From Comamonas koreensis (GTDB lineage Bacteria; Pseudomonadota; Gammaproteobacteria; Burkholderiales; Burkholderiaceae_C): DNA of 64,000 nt. Position numbers and translations under genes: made by a program. Positions within the stretch are counted from its first letter, which is position 1. Each line of letters opens with the position of its first letter. The stretch spans positions 305,093 through 369,092 of the forward strand of contig NZ_JAJNCT010000021.1 in assembly GCF_021026195.1 (NCBI RefSeq), read 5' to 3'. Below are positions 52,468 through 60,932 of the stretch, one piece after another. A model generated the notes under the pieces. That model was not told the DNA's origin and did not search any database. It saw only the letters and a program-made list of their open reading frames with translations.

Positions 52468-53869
52468 TCATGGGGGCATCCATCGGCTGCAGAACCAGCA
52501 GCGCCCGAAAATCATTGACATTGGTGTGGGTGGGGCCGGTCACCACCAGATCGCCGAGCGGGCCAAAAAAGCCATAGCTGTCATTGCGGTCCTGGTAGGC
52601 GGCGGGCTTGAGCTGCAGCGCAGCGGCCCGTGCCAGCGTGTCCGGCGTCACCACCGCGCCGGCATTGTCTTCCACCCCATCAATGCCATCGGTATCAGCG
52701 GCCAGCGCCCATACACCGGGCATGGCCTGCAGCGCCTGGGCCAGGCCCAGGCAGAACTCGCCCGCACGGCCGCCCCGGCCGCGTGCGGCGCCTTCGGCCG
52801 GTTTGCGCAGCGTCACGGTGGTCTCACCGCCAGACAGAATCACGCAGGGCCGGGCAAAAGGCTGGGCATGCAGTGCCACAGAGCGGGCCAGCGCCGCATG
52901 CACCTTGGCCACTTCGCGCGATTCGCCCTCCATCTCGTCGCTGAGCACATGGCAGGCGATGCCGGCATCGCGTGCGGCAGCGGCCGCTGCCTGCAAGGAC
53001 TGCTGCGGGGTGGCGATCAGCTGCACCTGGTGGCCGGCAAAGCGCGGGTCGCCGGGCTTGGGGGTTTCCAGCGCGCCGCTGTGCAGCGCTGCACGCACAG
53101 GCTCGGGTATCGCAATCGCATAGCGCTCCAAAATCGCCAGCGCATCGGCGCAACTGCTGGGGTCGGGCACCGTAGGGCCGCTGGCGATGATGGCGGGCGA
53201 ATCACCAGGCACGTCGCTGATCAGCAAGCTGACCACCTGCGCCGGGTGGCAGGCAGCGCCCAGGCGCCCGCCCTTGATGCGTGAGAGGTGCTTGCGCACG
53301 CAGTTCATCTCGCCAATGTGGGCGCCGCTCTCCAGCAGCTCCCGGTTGATGCGCTGCTTGTCGGCCAGGCTCAGGCCCTCGGCCGGCAGGGTCAGCAGCG
53401 CGGAGCCGCCGCCCGAGATCAGGCAGACCACTAGGTCATCGGCGCTCAGCCCCTCGGTCAGCGCCAGCATGCGCTCTGCCGCAAGCAGGCCGGCGGCATC
53501 GGGCACGGGGTGGGCGGCTTCCACCACCTCGATGCGCCGGGCCAGGCCCGGCGGGCGCGGCGGAATATGCCCATAGCGGGTGACGACCAGGCCGGACAGC
53601 GGCGCCTCCAGGGGCCAGAGCTGTTCCATGGCCTGCGCCATTGCCGCGCCGGCCTTGCCCGCGCCAATCACCAGAGTGCGGCCTTTGGGCACCGCTGGCA
53701 GGTGCTTGCGCAGGCCTTCCAATGGCAGCGCATCGCGCACGGCGACCCGGTACAGGTGCTGCAGAAACTGCAAGGGCTGCAGATGGGGCTCGGGCACCGG
53801 CTGGGCATCAGCGCTGCCATGCACATCGATCAGGTGGGCCGCAAAGGCTGCGGAGGGGGTAGAGGTCAT
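52445..53869 (-). CDS. Glycerate 2-kinase (MOFRL family)
   Basis: A 474-residue glycerate kinase of the TtuD/GckA type. The N-terminal part has LVIGAGKAGAAMAQAMEQ, the GGGSALL phosphate loop (LISGGGSALLTLPAEG) and the RKHLSRIKGG segment; the C-terminal MOFRL domain contains LSGGETTVTL, AADTDGIDG and GDLVVTGPTHTNVND. It phosphorylates D-glycerate to 2-phosphoglycerate, feeding glycolysis. Older annotations call such proteins hydroxypyruvate reductase. No tartronate semialdehyde genes adjoin it. The end of its coding sequence lies in the terminator of the neighbouring gene. Confidence 0.9.
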   Translation of the reverse strand: MTSTPSAAFAAHLIDVHGSADAQPVPEPHLQPLQFLQHLYRVAVRDALPLEGLRKHLPAVPKGRTLVIGAGKAGAAMAQAMEQLWPLEAPLSGLVVTRYGHIPPRPPGLARRIEVVEAAHPVPDAAGLLAAERMLALTEGLSADDLVVCLISGGGSALLTLPAEGLSLADKQRINRELLESGAHIGEMNCVRKHLSRIKGGRLGAACHPAQVVSLLISDVPGDSPAIIASGPTVPDPSSCADALAILERYAIAIPEPVRAALHSGALETPKPGDPRFAGHQVQLIATPQQSLQAAAAAARDAGIACHVLSDEMEGESREVAKVHAALARSVALHAQPFARPCVILSGGETTVTLRKPAEGAARGRGGRAGEFCLGLAQALQAMPGVWALAADTDGIDGVEDNAGAVVTPDTLARAAALQLKPAAYQDRNDSYGFFGPLGDLVVTGPTHTNVNDFRALLVLQPMDAPMKKAASSG

Positions 53870-53980
53870 GGGCTGGGAGCGTCGCTGAGTGAGCCGTTTT
53901 GCGAAGGCGCGGCTGGTCGCCCTTGCGCAGGATTGTCGCTGTGCCCCCGGGGTATGGGCAAGCAGCGATAATGCTGCCCT

Positions 53981-54742
53981 ATGTCATCCCCCAAAGTGTT
54001 GTTCGGCTTCCATGCCGTTGGTGTGCGCATGAAGACTGCGCCCAAATCGATCATCGAAGTCTATTTCGAGTCCACGCGCCGCGATGCGCGCATGCGCCAG
54101 TTCCTTGAGCGCGCCAAAGAGGCGGGGGTGCGGCTGATCGAAGCGGATGCACCACGCATCGCCAAGCTGGCAGGCTCGCACGGCCACCAGGGTGTGGCTG
54201 CACGCGTTGAAGAGATCAAGGACACCCGCACCCTGGATGAGCTGCTCGACGACCTGGAAGAGGCTGGCGTCACATCGCCGCTGTTGCTGGTGCTGGACGG
54301 CGTGACCGATCCGCACAATCTGGGTGCCTGCCTGCGCGTGGCCGATGGTGCCGGCGCCCATGCGGTGATTGCGCCCAAGGACCATGCTGTAGGCATCAAT
54401 GCCACGGTGGCCAAGGTGGCCAGTGGCGCGGCCGAGACGGTGCCTTACTTCATGGTGACCAACCTGGCGCGCACCTTGAAGGAGCTCAAGGAACGCAATG
54501 TCTGGATCATTGGCACCAGCGATGACGCCCCCAACACCTTGTACCAGGTGGACCTGAAGGGCCCCGTGGCCCTGGTGCTGGGCGCCGAAGGCGATGGCAT
54601 GCGCCAGCTCACCCGCAAGACCTGCGATGAGCTGATCGGTATCCCGATGATGGGGGCCGTCTCCAGCCTCAACGTGTCGGTGGCCAGCGGCGTCTGCCTG
54701 TATGAAGCGCTGCGCCAGCGCACGCCTGCCAAGGCCGGTTAA
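53981..54742 (+). CDS. rlmB: 23S rRNA (guanosine-2251-2'-O)-methyltransferase RlmB
   Basis: A 253-residue SPOUT-fold methyltransferase. The N-terminal rRNA-substrate-binding domain begins [14 protein letters not shown]; the C-terminal knotted domain carries [29 protein letters not shown] and [16 protein letters not shown], the SAM-binding knot. It methylates G2251 in the ribosomal P loop. rnr, a frequent upstream partner, is absent; here the gene is flanked by glycerate kinase (divergent) and PepSY genes. Confidence 0.95.
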   Translation: MSSPKVLFGFHAVGVRMKTAPKSIIEVYFESTRRDARMRQFLERAKEAGVRLIEADAPRIAKLAGSHGHQGVAARVEEIKDTRTLDELLDDLEEAGVTSPLLLVLDGVTDPHNLGACLRVADGAGAHAVIAPKDHAVGINATVAKVASGAAETVPYFMVTNLARTLKELKERNVWIIGTSDDAPNTLYQVDLKGPVALVLGAEGDGMRQLTRKTCDELIGIPMMGAVSSLNVSVASGVCLYEALRQRTPAKAG

Positions 54743-54783
54743 TAACCCTTTCCCACTGGCCAGCGTCCCAGGCGCTGCGCCAT

Positions 54784-54818
54784 AAAAAAAGGCTGAACCC
54801 CATCGGGCTCAGCCTTTT
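54784..54818. terminator. Bidirectional terminator between rlmB and the PepSY gene
   Basis: AAAAGGCTGA (54787-54796) and TCAGCCTTTT (54808-54817) form a 10-bp stem with further CCC/GGG pairing inside. The A-run and T-run on the two sides serve both convergent genes. Confidence 0.85.
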
Positions 54819-54835
54819 GCTTTTGTGGGGGCAGC

Positions 54836-55486
54836 TTAGTCGTCCAGCTTTTCACGCAGCACCACACCGGTTTCGGGGTGGATACGCAGGTCCACGCGGA
54901 AGCCCTGGGCGTTGATCGCATCGGCTTCCCAGATACCGTCGTCGAGTTCCAGGTCATGGATATGGGTGTAACCCGCCTGCGTCAGCAACTGGTGGATTTG
55001 CGCTGCGCTCAAAATGGCGCTGCCTGCACCAGCGCCGGGGTTGGGGGCCGGCAGGCCGGGCTGCGACAGCACATCCAGGCTCACTGGGTGCAGCACCAGC
55101 TTTTGCTTGATGCCATTGGCGCCGCGCACCTTGGCTTCCCAGAAGCCGTCGTCAAACTCCACTTCCTTGATCTGGCCGTAACCCAGGGCCTGCAGCTTGG
55201 CAGCAACCTGGCTGGCGCCCGGGTAGGTGGTGCCCAGCTCGGCCTTGCGAATGGCCAGCAGGCTGCCGTCGGCATCGCTCACCAGCACATAGGCGCGGTT
55301 GCCGTCTTGCTGGGTGGCCTTGGCGGTCCAGTAACCGTATTGCTTTTCCAGGTCTTGCGGGGCAACCAGGCCGCTGGCGGTGATGCTGTTGAGCACTTCC
55401 TGGGCGTTGTAGGCCTGGGCGGCAAATGGCAGGCTGGCAGCGACGCTGGCGGCACCCAGGATCCAGGCGATGGTGGTCTTCTTCAT
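54836..55486 (-). CDS. PepSY-domain periplasmic protein
   Basis: A 216-residue exported protein with a signal peptide ending near AAQAY. It contains two or three PepSY-like units: an N-terminal one (NAQEVLNSITASGLVA...), one with YGQIKEVEFDDGFWEAKVRG, and a C-terminal unit with YTHIHDLELDDGIWEADAINA. A Pro/Gly linker (GLPAPNPGAGAGSA) separates them. PepSY domains occur in peptidase inhibitors and in regulators of envelope proteases. It is divergent from a second PepSY gene that leads a two-component system. Confidence 0.85.
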   Translation of the reverse strand: MKKTTIAWILGAASVAASLPFAAQAYNAQEVLNSITASGLVAPQDLEKQYGYWTAKATQQDGNRAYVLVSDADGSLLAIRKAELGTTYPGASQVAAKLQALGYGQIKEVEFDDGFWEAKVRGANGIKQKLVLHPVSLDVLSQPGLPAPNPGAGAGSAILSAAQIHQLLTQAGYTHIHDLELDDGIWEADAINAQGFRVDLRIHPETGVVLREKLDD

Positions 55487-55618
55487 AATTCAATCCCTTC
55501 AATGTTGTGGCATGCAAACCAGCAGGTGGCTGATTCGTCATGGACTGAAGTATTGAAAAACTGCTCTAAACGCAGTGTGAAGCGCCCGTTCATGGTCTGT
55601 TTAATCGCGCTTGTCATA

Positions 55619-56368
55619 ATGCCAGCCATGGCGCAAATTCAACCCCGCTTTTCTCGCATCGCTGCCTGGTCGCTGGCCGGCGGCTTGCTGCTGGGCGGCG
55701 CCAGCCAGGCAGCCGAGCACGATGCCGTGCGTGCGGCGGTAGCCACTGGCCAATACAAGCCCTTGTCGGCCATCCTGAACGACATTGCCGCCAGCCAGGC
55801 TGGCCGCGTGGTGGATGTCGAGACCAAGCGCGGCCCCCAGGGCGAACTGCGCTACGAGGTCAAGCTGGTGGACAACCAGGGCCTCAAGCAAGAGCTGCTG
55901 ATCGATGCGGCCAGCGGCCAGACCGTGCAGCGCGTGGCCAAGGACCGCTCGCAGGCGCTGGGCATGCTGGAGCTGGCCCAGTACCTGGCCAAGCTGGCCC
56001 AGCAGCACACCAGCCGCATCACCGATGTGGAGTTCGAGCGCGACAGCCAGGGCCGGGGCGTCTATGAAATCAAGCTCAGCGCGGACCAGCTGGGCTACCG
56101 CAAGCTGGTGATGGATGCCGCGACTGGCCAGGTGCTGCCATCGGCACAGGCCAAGGCCCGCAATCCGGCGCCGCTCAAGCGGGTGGACGAGGTTCTGCAG
56201 GCGCTGGCGCCGCGTTTCTCCGGCCAGGTGCTGGAGGTGGAGCTGGAGCATGACGAAAGCCAGGGCTCTTATTACGACATTGAGTTGCTGCAGGGCAACG
56301 GCAACACCTTGAAACTCAAGGTGGATGCGCGCAGCCTGCAGGTACTCCAACAAAAAATGGAGGATTGA
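55619..56368 (+). CDS. PepSY-type exported protein heading a two-component operon
   Basis: A 249-residue exported protein. The signal segment is FSRIAAWSLAGGLLLGGASQAAE; the mature part has three PepSY-like beta units (GRVVDVETKRGPQGELRYEV; ITDVEFERDSQGRGVYEIKL; VLEVELEHDESQGSYYDIEL). Starts at 55619, or 55628 (MAQIQPRF), have no ribosome binding site. CATAAT at 55615-55620 is positioned so that transcription could begin about at 55628, giving a leaderless mRNA; this is speculative. The operon continues with the regulator after 6 bases. Confidence 0.75.
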   Translation: MPAMAQIQPRFSRIAAWSLAGGLLLGGASQAAEHDAVRAAVATGQYKPLSAILNDIAASQAGRVVDVETKRGPQGELRYEVKLVDNQGLKQELLIDAASGQTVQRVAKDRSQALGMLELAQYLAKLAQQHTSRITDVEFERDSQGRGVYEIKLSADQLGYRKLVMDAATGQVLPSAQAKARNPAPLKRVDEVLQALAPRFSGQVLEVELEHDESQGSYYDIELLQGNGNTLKLKVDARSLQVLQQKMED

Positions 56369-56374
56369 GCGCCG

Positions 56375-57040
56375 ATGCGAATTTTGGTGGTCGAAGACGA
56401 TGCCGAGCTGGCAGCGCAGATGGAGCAGGCGCTGGTGCGTGCCGGTTTTTCGGTCGATGTGGAGGCCGATGGCGATGCCGCATCCTTTGCCGGCAGCACC
56501 GAGCAATACGACGCGGCCGTGCTGGACCTGGGCCTGCCCCAGCGCGATGGGCTCACGGTATTGCGCGACTGGCGCGAAGCTGGCTGCCAATGGCCAGTAT
56601 TGATATTGACCGCCCGTAACCGCTGGAGCGACAAAGTGGCAGGTTTTGGGGCGGGTGCCGACGACTACCTGACCAAGCCCTTTATGCTGGATGAAGTGGT
56701 GCTGCGCCTGCGGGCCATGCTGCGCCGCACCGCTGGCAGTGCTGCCACGGTGCTGCGCGCGGGGCGCCTGGAGTACGACGTGACGGCAGGCCGGTTTTCA
56801 CAGGAGGGCCTGAGTCTGCAGCTCACGGCCCAGGAGCACAAGATTCTGGCCTATCTGATGCACCACCCCAACCGGGTGCTGACGCGCACCGAGATCAGCG
56901 AGCATGTCTACGCCCGCGATCTGGACCCGGACTCCAACACCATCGATGTGCTGATCGGCCGTATACGGCGCAAGTTGCGCCAGTCCGATCTGCTGGTGAC
57001 CGAGCGCGGCCAGGGCTTTCGCCTGAACGCGCCCAGCTAG
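56375..57040 (+). CDS. OmpR-family response regulator
   Basis: A 221-residue two-component regulator. The receiver has the acidic pocket (VVEDD), phospho-acceptor D51 (VLDLGLP), a Thr/Ala switch (LTARN) and K101 (LTKPF). A winged-helix OmpR/PhoB DNA-binding domain follows (LTAQEHKILAYLMHHPNRVL; IDVLIGRIRRKLRQS). It sits between a PepSY protein and its kinase, and closely resembles QseB/PhoP-type regulators. The PepSY genes are the obvious candidate targets. Confidence 0.93.
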   Translation: MRILVVEDDAELAAQMEQALVRAGFSVDVEADGDAASFAGSTEQYDAAVLDLGLPQRDGLTVLRDWREAGCQWPVLILTARNRWSDKVAGFGAGADDYLTKPFMLDEVVLRLRAMLRRTAGSAATVLRAGRLEYDVTAGRFSQEGLSLQLTAQEHKILAYLMHHPNRVLTRTEISEHVYARDLDPDSNTIDVLIGRIRRKLRQSDLLVTERGQGFRLNAPS

Positions 57041-57061
57041 CCGCGCCAGATACCCAGCGCC

Positions 57062-58510
57062 ATGCTTTTGCCCCTCAGCCCTGTCTCTCAGCGCTCGCCT
57101 GCGCGGCGCTGGTCGCTGGCTGCGCGCATGGCCGTCCTGGTGATCGTGCCCAGCTTGCTGGTGATGGTGCTGGGCGGTTGGTGGCTGCGCTACGAGGTGC
57201 ATGCCAGCCTGCTGGGCAGCATGTCGCGCACCTTGGAAGAAAAATCCGAGCGCATCAACGCCCGCCTGGCTCTGCTGCCGGATGGCAAGGTGCAGGAGGC
57301 AGCGGGCGGCAGTGACGAGTTCAGTGCCATTTTCTCGGGCTGGTACTGGCAGCTGCAGGGCCAGGCGCCTGCGCAATTGCGCACGGCGGCTGCTCCCGTA
57401 GTGCTGGCCCGTTCGCGATCGCTGTGGGACCAGCCTGATCTGCTGGCGCACCGGGGCGGGCTTTGGGGCAGCGAGCAGCTGCAGACATCGCTGGGCCCGC
57501 AGCAGGAGCCGCTGATCGTGCAGCATTTTGCGGTGCAGCTGGCGGCTGGCGCTGCGCCGATGTACTTGCAGGTCTTTGGCCCGGCACAGCCCTTGCTCGC
57601 CAGCCTGCGCCGCATCGACCAGATTCTTGGGATCACCGGCGCCGTGCTGCTTTTGCTGATTGGCGCGCTGGTCTGGCTGCAACTGCGCGTGGGCCTGGCC
57701 CCGCTCAAGCGCCTCGTCGATGTAATCGCCGGCTTGGGCAAGCCGCTGCCAGGTGCGGCACCGGCTACCGAACAGATCGCCCAACTGCCACTGGGCGCCG
57801 ATCTGCAGCCCTTGCAGCAGGAGTTGGCCGCCTTGTTGGCACGCAACACCCAGGTGGTGGAACGCTCACGCTCGCACGCGGCCGACCTGAACCATGCGCT
57901 GAAAAAACCGCTGTCGCTGCTGATGGCCCATGCCGGCAGCGGCGCAGCAGTGCCGGCGGATCTGGTGCTGCAGCAGACCACGGCGATGGCACGCCTGATT
58001 GACCGCTACCAGGCCCGCACTTTCAGCGATGCAACCTTGGTACATGGCGCAAGCGCCGGCCTGCCCATCGATGTGCGGGCCTGCGCACTGCAGATGCTGG
58101 CGATGCTGCGACAGCTGCACCAGGCCAGCGATCTGGACTGGCAATTGGTGGAAGAGGGCAGCGCCTTGTGGTGGCGGGGGGAGCGCGCCGATCTGGAGGA
58201 GCTGCTGGGCAATCTGCTGGACAACGCGGGTAAATGGGCTGCCTCGCAAGTGCGCTTGACACTGCAGGGCAGCGCCACACAGGGCTTGGTGCTGCGGGTG
58301 GAGGACGATGGCCCGGGCATGACCGCCGAGCAAATGCAGGCGGCCGGCGCGCGCGGTCAGCGTTTTGATGAGACGGTTGCTGGCACGGGCCTGGGCCTGT
58401 CGATTGCGCAGCACATCGTGCAAGGTTACGACGGCCAGCTGCAGCTGCGCAAGAGTGAGGCTTTGAAAGGGCTGCTGGTGCGGGTCGAGATGGCCGGGCT
58501 GTTGGGCTGA
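57062..58510 (+). CDS. Sensor histidine kinase, PhoQ-like
   Basis: A 482-residue inner-membrane kinase with two transmembrane helices (about 22-42 and 187-208) around a periplasmic sensor of about 145 residues. The dimerisation/phosphorylation helix is SHAADLNHALKKPLSLL (H278), a variant of the usual H-E-L-R-T-P reading H-A-L-K-K-P as in PhoQ-type kinases. The ATPase part has ELLGNLLDNAGKWA (N box), DDGPGMT (G1) and GTGLGLSIA (G2). It starts 22 bases after its regulator. The signal is unknown; the PepSY proteins suggest an envelope cue. Confidence 0.92.
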   Translation: MLLPLSPVSQRSPARRWSLAARMAVLVIVPSLLVMVLGGWWLRYEVHASLLGSMSRTLEEKSERINARLALLPDGKVQEAAGGSDEFSAIFSGWYWQLQGQAPAQLRTAAAPVVLARSRSLWDQPDLLAHRGGLWGSEQLQTSLGPQQEPLIVQHFAVQLAAGAAPMYLQVFGPAQPLLASLRRIDQILGITGAVLLLLIGALVWLQLRVGLAPLKRLVDVIAGLGKPLPGAAPATEQIAQLPLGADLQPLQQELAALLARNTQVVERSRSHAADLNHALKKPLSLLMAHAGSGAAVPADLVLQQTTAMARLIDRYQARTFSDATLVHGASAGLPIDVRACALQMLAMLRQLHQASDLDWQLVEEGSALWWRGERADLEELLGNLLDNAGKWAASQVRLTLQGSATQGLVLRVEDDGPGMTAEQMQAAGARGQRFDETVAGTGLGLSIAQHIVQGYDGQLQLRKSEALKGLLVRVEMAGLLG

Positions 58511-58519
58511 TGTGCCCAG

Positions 58520-58539
58520 CCCGGCCTGGCCTGGCCGGG
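58520..58539. terminator. GC-rich hairpin between the kinase gene and the DUF1428 gene
   Basis: CCCGGCC (58520-58526) and GGCCGGG (58533-58539) form a perfect 7-bp stem with a six-base loop, between the two convergent genes. It lacks a T-run. Confidence 0.35.
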
Positions 58540-58544
58540 GCCTA

Positions 58545-58907
58545 TCAGGTCCCCAGCTGCACGACCGGCGTAAAGCCGCCAAAGATCATGCGCTTGCCAT
58601 CAAAAGGCATGTTGGCCGGTTGCATGTCCGCCAGGCGTGGGTCGGCCATGACGGCGGCATTGATGCGGTCGCGCTCGGCGCGTGAGGTGTAGACGATCCA
58701 GGAGAAGCAGGCCACCTCGTCAGGCTTCAGCTTGACGGCCATCGGGAACGAGGTGACTTCGCCGTCGGGCACATCGTCGCCCACGCATTCCCAGTACTGC
58801 AGCGCGCCATGCTCCATCCAGACCTTGCCGGCCGCCTCAGCCATGGCGCGGTAGGCCTCAAGATTAGCGCGGGGGACGGGTAATACAAATCCATCGACAT
58901 AGGGCAT
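58545..58907 (-). CDS. DUF1428 (YbaA-like) protein
   Basis: A 120-residue DUF1428-family protein starting at ATG 58907 after AGGAG. Family residues include YVDGFVLPVPRANLEAYRAM, WMEHGALQYWECVGDDVPDG and FPFDGKRMIFGGF-like (MPFDGKRMIFGGF). DUF1428 proteins are dimeric alpha-beta barrels of unknown function. It is third in a cluster with an SRPBCC protein and a VOC protein, an arrangement often seen in proteobacteria. Confidence 0.88.
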   Translation of the reverse strand: MPYVDGFVLPVPRANLEAYRAMAEAAGKVWMEHGALQYWECVGDDVPDGEVTSFPMAVKLKPDEVACFSWIVYTSRAERDRINAAVMADPRLADMQPANMPFDGKRMIFGGFTPVVQLGT

Positions 58908-58976
58908 GGGGGTCTCCTGGGCGCTCAACGGCGCCGTTTTATCTGCAGGTGCTACCTGGCAGCGATCAGGCCGTGG

Positions 58977-59444
58977 CTACAGCGTGGCAGCCAGGGCCAC
59001 CAGCTGGTCAGTGGCCAGGCCCCAACCAGTGTGAAAGCCCATGGCCTCGTGCTGCTTGCGGCTCTCCTCGCTCCAGTGGCGCACGGTGGCGGTGTAACGG
59101 GTCTGGACGCCATCGGGCTCAAACTCGATGATGCCCGTCATGAAGGGTTTGACACTGGGCACCCAGCCAGCGGTGTAGGCATCGGTAAAGACCAGCCTGC
59201 GGTCAGGCACCACCTCCAGGTACACGCCGGCATTGGGGTATTCGTTGCCTTGCGGGTCGCACATGACGATCTGGCTGCCGCCGCCCACGCGCACATCAAT
59301 GTCGGCGCTGGCAATCGTCCAGGGTTTGGGTACAAACCATTGGCTGAGCAGTGCAGGCTCGGTCCAGCAGCGGTAGAGGGCGGCGGCGGGGGCGTTGATC
59401 AGGCGGCTGAGCACCAGATCATGGAGATGGGGTTGTACGGACAT
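58977..59444 (-). CDS. SRPBCC (AHSA1-like) protein
   Basis: A 155-residue START/Bet v1-like protein of the AHSA1 group. Marks are LSRLINAPAAALYRCWTEPALLSQWFVPKPW, GVYLEVVPDRRLVFTDAY, and the C-terminal HEAMGFHTGWGLATDQLVALA helix. It lies between VOC and DUF1428 genes (51 and 69 bases away). Such proteins bind hydrophobic ligands; no specific role can be assigned. Confidence 0.88.
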   Translation of the reverse strand: MSVQPHLHDLVLSRLINAPAAALYRCWTEPALLSQWFVPKPWTIASADIDVRVGGGSQIVMCDPQGNEYPNAGVYLEVVPDRRLVFTDAYTAGWVPSVKPFMTGIIEFEPDGVQTRYTATVRHWSEESRKQHEAMGFHTGWGLATDQLVALAATL

Positions 59445-59495
59445 GGTGGATGGCTTGGTGCGTTTTGCAGGTCTGGCAGTGGGATGGGAGAGGCG

Positions 59496-59954
59496 TTAGG
59501 CAGCGGGCTGCGTTTGGACGTTCACCATCCAGGGTGTGCCAAATCGGTCGGTCACCATGCCAAAGCCGGGCGACCAGAAGGTGGCGGAGAAGGGCATGGC
59601 GACCTGGCCACCGTCAGCCAGACCCTTGAAGATGCGCTCGCCATCGGCTGCGGAATTGACACCGATGGAAACCCACATGCCCTGGGGTTTCACATAGCCG
59701 CCACCACAGGTCTCGGCGCTGGCGCCGGGCATGGCAGGCATCGTGTCCGAGGCCATGATGGCCTGGCTGCCCACTTGCAGGTGGGCGTGCATGAGGCGGG
59801 ATTGCGCCTCGGGCGGGAGCGGCGGCATGCCTTCGCTGGGCGGCATGTCGCTAAAGCGCATCTGGTGCATGATCTGGCCGCCAAACAGCTTGGCGTAAAA
59901 GGCCATGGCTTCGGCGCAATGGCCATCAAAGTTCAGATAGGGGATGAATTGCAT
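59496..59954 (-). CDS. VOC-family protein (PhnB-like)
   Basis: A 152-residue vicinal-oxygen-chelate fold protein of the PhnB/DemethylUbi group. The N-terminus is MQFIPYLNFDGHCAEAMAFY, followed by LFGGQIMHQMRF and HAHLQVGSQAIMASD; the C-terminus is FGMVTDRFGTPWMVN. AGGAG precedes ATG 59954 by six bases; the frame continues upstream but without family similarity. It is first in the VOC-SRPBCC-DUF1428 cluster. Confidence 0.88.
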   Translation of the reverse strand: MQFIPYLNFDGHCAEAMAFYAKLFGGQIMHQMRFSDMPPSEGMPPLPPEAQSRLMHAHLQVGSQAIMASDTMPAMPGASAETCGGGYVKPQGMWVSIGVNSAADGERIFKGLADGGQVAMPFSATFWSPGFGMVTDRFGTPWMVNVQTQPAA

Positions 59955-60139
59955 CTGCGTCTCCTGGTCGTGGTTCAGCCATTCTGGGCTTGGCCCGCTG
60001 ATCGTGTCCATCTCCAAATCGTGATGACCGTTTCTGAATGTAAGCATGCTGGGCGGTGCCAAGCGCTGCGATGCTGGACTGTTGCGGCTGTGCTCACGGC
60101 TTGCTTTATGCTGATCGCCTGCCTCTCAACGCTTTGTAT

Positions 60140-60913
60140 ATGTCTCGTGATCCCCTCAATACATCCGCGGCCCTGCCGATTGCAGATACAGAAATTGCCA
60201 GCCTGCGACAGCGCTTGCAAAACGCGCGGCATGTGCTGGTGTTGACGGGGGCGGGCGCCAGTGCCGAATCAGGTGTGCCGACATTCCGGGATGCGCAGAC
60301 GGGCTACTGGGCCCAGTTCAGCCCGGAGGAGATGGCCAGCGAGGCGGGTTTTCTGGCCCATCCGCAGCGGGTCTGGGACTGGTACCAGTACCGCCGTGAT
60401 CTCATCGGCCGGGTGATGCCCAATGCCGGCCATGTGGCGCTGGCCCAATGGCAGGCGCGCCATCCTGATCGGATGACCCTGGTCACACAGAATGTGGATG
60501 GCCTGCACCAACGTGCCGGCAGCAGGCCGGTGCTGTGCCTGCACGGCAACCTGATGGACAACCGCTGGCTGCTGCCGCCCAAGGCCTGTTGCGATGCCCG
60601 TTTCACCGAAGGCGATGCGCCGCCGCAGTGCCCTGGTTGCGGCAACTACCTGCGCCCTGGCGTGGTCTGGTTTGGGGAGGCGCTGCCACTGGCCGAGCTG
60701 CAGCAGGCGCAAGATGCGGCCAAGGGCTGTGACCTGATGCTGGTGATTGGCACTTCAGGCCATGTCTACCCAGCGGCGGGCCTGGCCCATATTGCGGCCC
60801 GCGGTGGCGCCCATGTGGTGGTCATCAACCCAGAGCCCACCGAACTGGACAGCGTGGCTGACCAGTGCTGGCGCCTGCCTTCGGCGCAGATATTGCCGGC
60901 TCTGCTGGCCTAG
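60140..60913 (+). CDS. Sir2-family NAD-dependent deacylase
   Basis: A 257-residue sirtuin that removes acyl groups from lysine using NAD. Motifs: GAGASAESGVPTFRD (NAD pocket), TQNVDGLHQRAG, catalytic His135 in CLHGN, and VIGTSGHVYPAA. Residues Y82 and R85 (WDWYQYRRDL) match the Y-x-x-R pair that lets class III sirtuins accept succinyl or malonyl groups. The zinc site is unusual: CPGC at 164-167 is standard, but the first pair is adjacent (C150-C151). It starts at ATG 60140 and converges on the aldo/keto reductase gene. Confidence 0.92.
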   Translation: MSRDPLNTSAALPIADTEIASLRQRLQNARHVLVLTGAGASAESGVPTFRDAQTGYWAQFSPEEMASEAGFLAHPQRVWDWYQYRRDLIGRVMPNAGHVALAQWQARHPDRMTLVTQNVDGLHQRAGSRPVLCLHGNLMDNRWLLPPKACCDARFTEGDAPPQCPGCGNYLRPGVVWFGEALPLAELQQAQDAAKGCDLMLVIGTSGHVYPAAGLAHIAARGGAHVVVINPEPTELDSVADQCWRLPSAQILPALLA

Positions 60914-60932
60914 CCTGTCTAGCCCAGGGGCG

